Of a stretch of 9,496 nucleotides of DNA, positions 1-5,743 are shown piece after piece; the first letter of the stretch is position 1; every line of letters starts with the position of its first letter. Both the position numbers and the translations under genes were made by a program. The notes beneath the pieces were generated by a model, which saw only the letters and a list, made by a program, of their open reading frames with translations, did no database searches and was not told the origin of the DNA. The stretch is from NCBI GenBank assembly GCA_003153655.1, contig PMAK01000025.1:9221-18716 (forward strand). Reading direction: 5' to 3'. The DNA comes from Phycisphaerales bacterium. Its GTDB lineage: Bacteria > Planctomycetota > Phycisphaerae > Tepidisphaerales > Tepidisphaeraceae.

Positions 1-1550
1 AGCCGTACCAGGATTTTTTGGAGGAGCAGACACGGGAGATTTTGCGGTTGTTCAAACCCGTCGATGGGATTTTTTTTGATATGTGCTGGGATCAGGTTTC
101 GACGGGCAAGTGGGCTGTGGCGGGGATGACGCGTGCGAAATTGAATCCGGAATCGGAGGCGGATCGGGGTGTTTATGCGCGGAAGGTTTCGCTGGCGTAT
201 ATGAAGCGGTTTCATGATTTTGTTAAGGCTTCCAGCCGGGGGGCGTCGGTTTATTTTAATGGACGGAAGTTGGATCAGTTGGCGGGGGAGATTTCCGCGT
301 TCTCGCATGTTGAGATCGAAGCGCTGCCGACGGGTGGATGGGGTTATCAGTATTTTCCGCGGCATGTGCGGCATGTGCGAACGCTGGGGAAGCCGTATCT
401 GGGGCAGACGGCACGGTTTCATAAATCCTGGGCGGATTTTGGGGGATTGAAGCCGTATGCGGCGCTGGAATATGAGACGAGTTTGATGATGGCGCAGGGG
501 GCGGCTTGCAGCATCGGTGATCAGATGCATCCGCGCGGGATTCTGGATCGAGCTGCGTATGAGCTGATCGGGAAGGCTTATGCGCGGGTGGAGGCGCGAG
601 AGCCGTGGCTGGAGGGGGTGGTTCCGCTGGCACAGATTGGGGTGCTGCAGACTCCGGCGGAGTCGATGCGGATTGAAGATGGCGCGACGCAGATGCTTGT
701 GCAGCTTAAGCATCAGTTTGACATCATTGGGCATGATGCGGATTTTTCGCGGTATGAGCTTTTGATTTTGCCGGATGCCACGCAATTGTCTGAAGAGACG
801 GTGAAGCGATTGGGCGCGTTTTTGCGGCGCGGGGGCGCGATGCTGGCGACGGGGACTTCCGGACTTGGTGATGGTGCGCGGCGGGCGTTGCCGCAGCTTG
901 GGATCCGGGCGGAGGGTTTTTCGCCGTTCACGGCGAGTTATGTTCGGTTTGGGAAGAAGATTGGTGGGGGGATTCCGGAGATGGATCACGTTATTTACGA
1001 TCGGAGCGTGAGGGTGCGGGCGATTGCGGGGGCGGAGAAACTTGCGAGTGTGGTTGAGCCTTATTTTGAGAGGTCGTGGCGGCAGTTTTGCAGTCATCGG
1101 CAGACGCCGCCGGATCGGGTTTCGCCTTATGCGGGTGCGGTGCAATTCAAGAATGTGGGGTATATCCCGTTCATGGTGTTTGATGGATATGCGAATCACG
1201 GAAATCTGGCTTGCCGATGGCTGGTGGAGAAATTGATCGATCGGTTGCTGCCGGAGCCGTTGATTCGGCTGAAGGCACCGGCGATGACGGAGGCGAGTGT
1301 TTTGCGGCAGGGGAGGCGGATGGTTGTGCATGTGCTGCATTACTCGCCGCAGCGGCGGACGCCGACGCTGGATATTGTGGAGGATGTTGTGCCGCTGATG
1401 GATGTGGAGATTTCGCTCAAGATGGAGCGGAAGCCGGTTCGGGTTTATCTGGCGCCGGAGCGGAAGGCGCTGGAATTTAATTACTCGGCGGGGCGGGCGC
1501 GGGTTGTTGTGTCGCGGGTTGATGGGCATGCGATGGTGGTTTTTGAATAA
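1..1550 (+). CDS. Glycoside-hydrolase-like protein with beta-galactosidase trimerisation domain (5'-truncated by window)
   Basis: This is probably a carbohydrate-active enzyme; substrate and exact family cannot be assigned. The frame is open through the left edge (codons from position 3 read PYQDF before the TTG at 18), so the true start and the first half of the catalytic barrel lie outside the window. Counting from position 18, residues 1-190 resemble the end of a hypothetical glycosyl-hydrolase TIM barrel (GHL6-like): DGIFFD at 16-21 and IGDQMHPRG at 166-174. Residues about 205-285 look like the GATase-like trimerisation domain of GH42 enzymes, with VLQTPAES, then YELLILPDATQLSEE and a RRGGAMLATG strand-turn. 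A beta-rich C-terminal tail follows (VVHVLHYSPQRR). No signal peptide can be judged. The TTG at 18 has no convincing ribosome binding site and is not the start. The fold family is fairly secure, the reaction is not. Confidence 0.8.
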   Translation, partial: PYQDFLEEQTREILRLFKPVDGIFFDMCWDQVSTGKWAVAGMTRAKLNPESEADRGVYARKVSLAYMKRFHDFVKASSRGASVYFNGRKLDQLAGEISAFSHVEIEALPTGGWGYQYFPRHVRHVRTLGKPYLGQTARFHKSWADFGGLKPYAALEYETSLMMAQGAACSIGDQMHPRGILDRAAYELIGKAYARVEAREPWLEGVVPLAQIGVLQTPAESMRIEDGATQMLVQLKHQFDIIGHDADFSRYELLILPDATQLSEETVKRLGAFLRRGGAMLATGTSGLGDGARRALPQLGIRAEGFSPFTASYVRFGKKIGGGIPEMDHVIYDRSVRVRAIAGAEKLASVVEPYFERSWRQFCSHRQTPPDRVSPYAGAVQFKNVGYIPFMVFDGYANHGNLACRWLVEKLIDRLLPEPLIRLKAPAMTEASVLRQGRRMVVHVLHYSPQRRTPTLDIVEDVVPLMDVEISLKMERKPVRVYLAPERKALEFNYSAGRARVVVSRVDGHAMVVFE

Positions 1551-1648
1551 GATCGGTGCGATTCGCCGAATTCTCTTGCTCTTAAAACTGCAAATGGTGA
1601 ATATGGATTCGGCACGCGTTTCTTGTGAACCATTGATGGAGATTTATC

Positions 1649-2443
1649 ATGCTGAACCCTCTGACTCGTCGAAATCTGCTGACGCAAACCGTGCCGGCGC
1701 TTGCGGCCGCGGGAATTATGGCTGGATATGCGGGCGTTTTTCCCGCGCGTGCGTCGGCGGATGAAACTCAGCCGGGCGGCGCGATGTCGCCGACGGAGGC
1801 GATACTTTCCGCTAGTTTTCATGATGGGGCGTATACATTACCGCCGCTTCCGTATGCGTATGATGCGCTGGAGCCGCATATCGATAAGGAGACGATGACG
1901 CTCCACCATGACAAGCATCACAAGGCTTACGTGGATGGACTGAACAAGACGCTGAAGGAATTGGCGGCGGTTCGGGCGGCGGGGGATATCAATGTTTCGA
2001 CGCTGGCCGGGTTGCAGGAGGATCTGAGCTTCAACGGCAGCGGGCATATTCTTCATTCGATATTCTGGTCCACGATGGGTCCGGGCGCGGGGGGTGAACC
2101 TGGGGCTGCGCTGGCCGATGCGATCAATAAGAGCTTTGGATCGGTTGAAGCATTTCGAGCGCACTTTTCCAAGGCGGCCGCTGGCGTGAAGGGGAGCGGC
2201 TGGGCGATGCTGTCGTATGAGCCGGTTGGCGATAGCTTGATTGTTCTTCAGGTCAAACAGCACGATCTACAGACAGTTTTCGGATCGGTGCCGCTGCTTC
2301 CGCTGGATGTTTGGGAGCACGCGTACTATCTCAAGTATCACAATGTCCGCGCGGATTACGTGAAGGCGTGGTGGGATGTGGTCAACTGGGCGGCGGTGGA
2401 GGCGGCGTATGGGGCGGCGCGGCGAAGTTCGGCGAAGGCATAA
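1649..2443 (+). CDS. sodA: Tat-exported Fe/Mn superoxide dismutase
   Basis: Converts superoxide to oxygen and hydrogen peroxide, here probably outside the cytoplasm. The 264-residue protein begins with a twin-arginine signal (TRRNLLTQ at 6-13), a hydrophobic stretch and an Ala-rich cleavage region near residue 37. The mature part is a normal Fe/Mn SOD: LPYAYDALEPHID in the N-terminal domain, LHHDKHHKAY at 85-94, LHSIFW at 135-140 and DVWEHAYYLKYHNVR at 220-234. By family alignment the four metal ligands are His86, His136, Asp220 and His224. The outer-sphere Gln of E. coli MnSOD (the NQD motif) aligns with His205 in KQHD, so the metal cannot be assigned and sodA is only the customary label. 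The ATG at 1649 follows ATGGAG with 7-nt spacing. The tlpA-like gene begins 7 nt downstream, suggesting cotranscription. Confidence 0.95.
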   Translation: MLNPLTRRNLLTQTVPALAAAGIMAGYAGVFPARASADETQPGGAMSPTEAILSASFHDGAYTLPPLPYAYDALEPHIDKETMTLHHDKHHKAYVDGLNKTLKELAAVRAAGDINVSTLAGLQEDLSFNGSGHILHSIFWSTMGPGAGGEPGAALADAINKSFGSVEAFRAHFSKAAAGVKGSGWAMLSYEPVGDSLIVLQVKQHDLQTVFGSVPLLPLDVWEHAYYLKYHNVRADYVKAWWDVVNWAAVEAAYGAARRSSAKA

Positions 2444-2450
2444 GATTTAT

Positions 2451-3032
2451 ATGCCGGGTGTGATTGCTCGCTGCTTTTTCCGTCATTCCAAATCTTGCGC
2501 AGGGATTTTGCTTTCGGGATTGCTGACGGCATCGTGCGCGTCGCTGGGGCCGAGCGATGCGTCGGGGTTGATTGGAATGCCTGCGCCGGATTTTTCGATG
2601 AAGTCGATTGATGGGGAGCCGGTGAATCTTTCTGACTTTAAGGGGAATGTGGTGGTAGTGGATTTCTGGGCTACGTGGTGTTCGTCGTGTCAGAAGTCTT
2701 TGCCGCATTTGGAGAAGTTGAACAAGGATGTGGCGCTAGCCGGGAAGGGTTTGCGTGTCGTCGCGGTGGATTGCGGGGAGGATGAGAAGACGGCGCGGCA
2801 CTATCTGGAGAAGCGCACCTTGTCGCTCCGGGTCGTCGAGGATGAGGACGGCTCGTTGCAACATGAGTATCAGGTTCACGTGCTGCCGATGACCGTGCTC
2901 ATCGGGCGCGATGGCACGGTCAAAGATGTTTTTAGTGCGTCCGAGGAATCAGTTAACGAGTCCGAGGACTTGGCCATCGAAGCGCGACTCGATGCCGCGA
3001 TTGAGAAGACGCTGGCTGAGCCTGCCAAATAA
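2451..3032 (+). CDS. TlpA/ResA-like thioredoxin, probably membrane-anchored or lipoprotein
   Basis: A thiol-disulphide oxidoreductase of the redoxin/TlpA group, probably working in the periplasm to reduce or exchange disulphides. From the ATG at 2451 it has 193 residues. It shows a hydrophobic N-terminal segment with LLTASC (Cys29), a possible but non-canonical lipobox with Thr at -3. Then come the redoxin entry IGMPAPDFSMKSIDG (41-55), VVVVDFWATWCSSC (67-80) with redox cysteines Cys77 and Cys80, and the cis-proline region VLPMTVLIGRDG, with Pro146. The frame is open upstream to 2376, but that extension overlaps the SOD gene and is an Arg-rich shadow, so 2451 is preferred. A weak GAAGG lies at 2434-2438. 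It follows the SOD gene by 7 nt, fitting a two-gene unit for exported redox proteins. The partner protein is unknown. Confidence 0.88.
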   Translation: MPGVIARCFFRHSKSCAGILLSGLLTASCASLGPSDASGLIGMPAPDFSMKSIDGEPVNLSDFKGNVVVVDFWATWCSSCQKSLPHLEKLNKDVALAGKGLRVVAVDCGEDEKTARHYLEKRTLSLRVVEDEDGSLQHEYQVHVLPMTVLIGRDGTVKDVFSASEESVNESEDLAIEARLDAAIEKTLAEPAK

Positions 3033-3061
3033 TCGCGCCGGCGCAATCGACTGTCGCGATT
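3031..3061. terminator. Possible bidirectional stem-loop between convergent genes
   Basis: The 7-nt arms AATCGCG (3031-3037) and CGCGATT (3055-3061) are perfectly complementary across a 17-nt loop. They start inside the stop codon of the tlpA-like gene and end 6 nt before the stop of the leftward outer-membrane protein gene. The loop contains part of the palindrome GCGCCGGCGC (3035-3044). No strong T-run follows on either strand, so function as an intrinsic terminator is only plausible from the location. Confidence 0.35.
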
Positions 3062-3067
3062 TATTTC

Positions 3068-4042
3068 CTAAAACTTATAGCTGACGACCATTTTCACGAG
3101 ATAAGCGGCCGCCAACTGATTGCCGGTAAATCGCTGGTAGACGGGCAGTTCTACGTCGGCGTAGAGCATCACCGGGTGTAGATTGATTTCGATCCCGGGC
3201 GAGAGGAAAACACGTTCATAACCGGAGGCCACCGGATCGGCCGAGTTCGTTCCGCTATCCTCCCCGCGCGCTGAGCCGATGATCTGCGCGATCGGGGTGA
3301 TTCCCGCGCGACCGAGTGACAATCCGTCGAAGTAGATTCCCAGGGCTCCATCAACTTCGTCGCCGGGACGGTACTGATCTTGAATCAGCACCGGCAGATC
3401 GAAATTCAATTGCGCGAACCCGTTCCATCGGCCGTCGCGGGTCAGATTATTTCGATAAAACCCGCCGATCAGAATGTCGGTGCTTCCGGTTCCGATCTCG
3501 GAATCCCGATCGATATCGCCAAAGGCATCGTCTTGGGTGAAGTTGCCGGTCGGGAGCTTAACCCCGAACGTTATGCCGGCGGACTGATCGGGAAAAAAGC
3601 CGGTGTAGATTCCTTCAAGGCGAACGTCGCCGATCGTGGCCCAGTCAAACGACACGATGTCGCTGCCGCTGGCGCCTCCGGTCGTCTTGAAGTACCGATC
3701 CGCCATCGGAACCTCGGCCTGCACGCCCCAGTTCCGGTTGAACATGTATTGAAGGCCAAAATCGAAAAAACTCGTTCGCAGTTCTTTGTCCGGATTATTT
3801 GCCGCCGGCCCCAGGCTGTTGCCGCTCCAATTGACGTTTTGATCCTGAAAATCGTATTGGAAGTAGGCGGTTCCGCCGGCGCCGGTGGGGAACATTGAGC
3901 TGGTGCCGACTTCGAAGACTCCGCATCCGCAGGCGCATGCCTCGCAGAGAGCCGGCGCCGCGATGATGGCCAAGAGCGCGATAAGACTCGTGAATGCGCG
4001 GGAACGAGCCGGCATCGATTTGACGTTGATTGTGTTTTTCAT
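3068..4042 (-). CDS. Outer-membrane beta-barrel protein with CACGCG cluster after signal peptide
   Basis: A predicted outer-membrane protein of 324 residues with unknown cargo or partner. The N-terminus has a basic region, a hydrophobic core (LIALLAIIAAPA, 20-31), then LCEACACGCGVFEVGTSSM with four cysteines at 33, 36, 38 and 40. The rest alternates short aromatic/Gly strands and polar turns (GGTAYFQYDFQDQNVNW, then FGLQYMFNRNWGVQAEVP), and the chain ends in VVSYKF. That C-terminal Phe and strand pattern are typical of barrel proteins recognised by the assembly machinery. It recalls the broad family of Planctomycetota and proteobacterial putative transporters/OMPs related to phenol-degradation MetA-like barrels. 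The frame runs back to 4108, but the ATG at 4042 opens a proper signal peptide and follows CAGGTG, so it is chosen. The HPCxLC protein gene ends 111 nt upstream on the same strand. The Cys cluster could bind metal, which is inference only. Confidence 0.75.
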   Translation of the reverse strand: MKNTINVKSMPARSRAFTSLIALLAIIAAPALCEACACGCGVFEVGTSSMFPTGAGGTAYFQYDFQDQNVNWSGNSLGPAANNPDKELRTSFFDFGLQYMFNRNWGVQAEVPMADRYFKTTGGASGSDIVSFDWATIGDVRLEGIYTGFFPDQSAGITFGVKLPTGNFTQDDAFGDIDRDSEIGTGSTDILIGGFYRNNLTRDGRWNGFAQLNFDLPVLIQDQYRPGDEVDGALGIYFDGLSLGRAGITPIAQIIGSARGEDSGTNSADPVASGYERVFLSPGIEINLHPVMLYADVELPVYQRFTGNQLAAAYLVKMVVSYKF

Positions 4043-4153
4043 TTGAGCACCTGATGGGAAGAGAAGCCGCGGAGTGCGCGAGCTTCGTGATCTGACGGTG
4101 CGGCGCATCCCGGTTGGGAAACGCCGCTTGGAATTTTGGATAGAGAGAAGACG

Positions 4154-4537
4154 TCAGGCGCAGATGGCGCGGGGCGGGGGAGTCAATGGCTGCTTGACGG
4201 GCGATTGAGCGATCTTATCGAGATGCATCCGCACTATTTGAAATCGCTCCGGGGCGGTTAAAGCAGATTCCCGCGCTGGGGGCAGAAATACGAGGCGGGT
4301 GGGATTCGGCATCAAGTCAGTTTTTTTCTGGGAGCTTTCGCCCTTGGCGATTGCTTTGCATAGCTGGCATGGATGCTTTCCGTCAAAAGTGTCCGTGACG
4401 GCTTGGGGCAGCGAATCGGTGCGAAGGGAGCTCACGAGCATGGTGATCCATGCCGCGGATTGCATGACCGCCCACTGGTCGCCGGTTGCTGCGATCAGCA
4501 GCAATATGAGCAGGAGTCTTCGGACGGAGGCGGGCAT
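4154..4537 (-). CDS. Small exported or membrane-anchored protein with HPCxLC motif
   Basis: A 127-residue protein not assignable to a functional family. It has a basic start, a hydrophobic stretch (LLLILLLIAATG, 8-19) that is a signal peptide or anchor, then QWAVMQSAAWITML. The core motif TFDGKHPCQLCKAI (50-63) has a CxxC pair (Cys57, Cys60). A Lys-rich spacer and a Pro-rich C-terminus (QPLTPPPR) follow. From memory, similar short proteins with this arrangement of WAV-QS-AW, TFDGKHPC-LCK and PLxPPPR occur in Verrucomicrobiota and Planctomycetota as conserved hypotheticals; this could not be searched here. No strong ribosome binding site precedes the ATG at 4537, but later starts would lose the signal segment. 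It sits between the 40-residue membrane peptide and the CACGCG barrel protein, all leftward. The CxxC suggests metal binding or redox chemistry, which is inferred. Confidence 0.7.
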   Translation of the reverse strand: MPASVRRLLLILLLIAATGDQWAVMQSAAWITMLVSSLRTDSLPQAVTDTFDGKHPCQLCKAIAKGESSQKKTDLMPNPTRLVFLPPARESALTAPERFQIVRMHLDKIAQSPVKQPLTPPPRAICA

Positions 4538-4632
4538 CGCGGAGAATAGCTACCGCGAAACGGTGCGCCGGTCAAAGAGATAGTCCGGCGCTCATTGGGC
4601 TTGTCCGCTGGAATCGTCGGGTCGATTTTCGC

Positions 4633-4755
4633 CTAGAGAAGCGAAAACTGGCCATTGGCGATGCGATAAACGCACCAGACGATAACGAAAGCCGCGGCAA
4701 CGTTAACGATGGATTTTAGAAAGGACCGTCGTTCTTCGGGGATTCCTGGAAGCAT
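4633..4755 (-). CDS. Forty-residue single-span membrane peptide
   Basis: A small reading frame read from hand translation of the reverse strand. It encodes 40 residues starting MLPGIPEERR, followed by a hydrophobic helix (VNVAAAFVIVWCVY, about 17-30) and a short tail RIANGQFSLL, ending at TAG. It looks like a single transmembrane segment with a charged N-terminal flank. Support that it is a real gene is a strong ribosome binding site, TAGGTGA, with about 7 nt before the ATG at 4755. It is also the first frame of a leftward group whose next gene begins 95 nt further on. The function is unknown. The hydrophobic codons and Shine-Dalgarno are seen directly; expression is not. It could alternatively be a leader peptide for the following genes. 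Confidence 0.55.
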   Translation of the reverse strand: MLPGIPEERRSFLKSIVNVAAAFVIVWCVYRIANGQFSLL

Positions 4756-4837
4756 AGTTTTCACCTACAAATCATCGGTTATCAGGCCATCGCGCTTTAG
4801 TAGACGCCCAAGGGTGGGCCTCCAATTTTGCTTTTCA

Positions 4838-4853
4838 TAAGTATTTATTCTTA
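4838..4853. promoter_or_regulatory. Imperfect AT-rich 16-bp palindrome in divergent region (candidate operator)
   Basis: The 16 bases fit TAAGnATnnATnCTTA, with 6 of 8 half-site positions symmetric. They sit in the 227-nt gap between the leftward small-peptide gene (start 4755) and the rightward exported-protein gene (start 4983). AT-rich dyads of this size often bind dimeric repressors. No specific regulator can be named and no regulator gene is present in the window. A separate short hairpin, GCCCA/TGGGC, lies at 4806-4819. Confidence 0.3.
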
Positions 4854-4908
4854 CTGGACTTGCAAAGATTTAGCCGCATTAACGGTAGAGAAGAAATCAA
4901 AGTTAGTG

Positions 4909-4937
4909 TTGAACGATTTGGATGGCAGGGATACGAT
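4909..4937 (+). promoter_or_regulatory. Candidate sigma70-type promoter for the 4983 gene
   Basis: TTGAAC (4909-4914) and TACGAT (4932-4937) are separated by 17 nt, each matching 4 of 6 consensus bases. The predicted transcription start near 4944 would leave a short leader of about 40 nt before the ATG at 4983. The spacing is ideal but the match moderate. Confidence 0.4.
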
Positions 4938-4982
4938 TTGTTTCTGTCACGGAATTTGTCTGATTTTCGGAAGGTTGGCATC

Positions 4983-5726
4983 ATGAAAACGGCCCACAGC
5001 ATCGCCATCATCATCGCTGCATTGTCGCTCGTCGGGGGAATCCGGATTGCATCGGCGCAAGTGAGTCGCCCGGACAATGCGGCGCAGCAGGATCAGGGGC
5101 CGCCGGTGACCCAACAGGAATTGCAGCAGGAAGTTCGTCAACTGGCGGCTGACCTGGACGATCCCAATTACGACTATTCGAAAGCCCCGGATCGAATTCG
5201 CAAGGCGTTTCAGGATATGCGCAACGTTACCAACAGCATGGACCCGGATGCGGCCCGGCAATTCCGCATGGACATGATGCAGCAAGTCCTTCCAGTATTT
5301 CAGAGAAATCAGGCCAAGATCCAGAAGGCGATGCAGATGGCTTTCCTGAAGGATTTGCAGGAGCCGCTAGGGGCGACGGACGATGAGTTCGCGGTGATTC
5401 GGCCGCTGCTGGAAAAGGTGGTGGATGCGCAGAGCGAGGCAGGCGGGGGTAGGGCGCGCTTCAGGCGTTTTGGGCCCGGCGGGCAGCAGAACAACAATAG
5501 CCAGAACACTCAGCCGCTCTCGCCGGTGGATCAGGCGACCACGGATTTGCAGGCGGCGATTGATGATCCCAACAGCAATTCGGATGTGATCAAGACTCGG
5601 CTCGATACACTTCGGCAGGTCAAGAGCAAGGCTTCGCAGGATTTGACGGTGGCGCGGGACGCGCTGCGGGCGGTGCTGACGGTCCGGCAGGAAGCTGTGC
5701 TTGTGGATCGCGGGGTTTTGGATTGA
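4983..5726 (+). CDS. Secreted helical protein with C-terminal LTxRQ motif (unknown function)
   Basis: A 247-residue exported protein of unknown role. MKTAHSIAIIIAALSLVGG leads to IASA-QV, a clean signal-peptidase I site after residue 25. The mature chain is mostly amphipathic helix, rich in Gln, Asp and Arg. Segments include a helix at 41-60, LGATDDEFAVIRPLLEKV (129-146), a Gly/Asn/Gln-rich linker (about 153-178), and AAIDDPNSNSDVIKTRLDTL to LTVRQEAVLVDRGVLD (191-247). The last part resembles a widespread Planctomycetota-type ending in which a long helix precedes LTxRQEA-L. It is loosely similar to LTxxQ proteins such as Spy/CpxP. The ATG at 4983 is preceded by GGAAGG with 8-nt spacing, so upstream in-frame starts from 4860 are rejected. 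It converges with the deiodinase-like fusion gene, 17 nt away, which also carries LTxxQ motifs. Confidence 0.75.
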   Translation: MKTAHSIAIIIAALSLVGGIRIASAQVSRPDNAAQQDQGPPVTQQELQQEVRQLAADLDDPNYDYSKAPDRIRKAFQDMRNVTNSMDPDAARQFRMDMMQQVLPVFQRNQAKIQKAMQMAFLKDLQEPLGATDDEFAVIRPLLEKVVDAQSEAGGGRARFRRFGPGGQQNNNSQNTQPLSPVDQATTDLQAAIDDPNSNSDVIKTRLDTLRQVKSKASQDLTVARDALRAVLTVRQEAVLVDRGVLD

Positions 5727-5743
5727 ACGCCAGCCGGCGGCAG

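Noticed and set aside
69..77. Run of eight T within the first gene as a possible phase-variation tract
   Set aside because: It encodes the GIFFD segment expected of the family and no frameshift or alternative product is apparent.
1561..1571. ATTCG-C-CGAAT dyad after the first gene as a terminator or operator
   Set aside because: The single-base centre cannot form a hairpin loop, no T-run follows, and there is no clear promoter near it.
1576..1604. TTGCTC-17-GAATAT as a promoter for the SOD gene
   Set aside because: The -10 element matches only three of six bases; a promoter is likely in this 98-nt gap but cannot be placed.
1481..1822. Leftward 113-codon frame and similar long frames opposite or overlapping the main genes (for example at 256-633, 1838-2263, 7473-8471)
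   Set aside because: They are Arg/Pro-rich shadows of genes with recognisable proteins in another frame, and have no family resemblance or ribosome binding site.
5728..5739. CGCC/GGCG short stem between the convergent 3' ends as a terminator
   Set aside because: A four-base stem without a T-run is expected by chance in GC-rich DNA.
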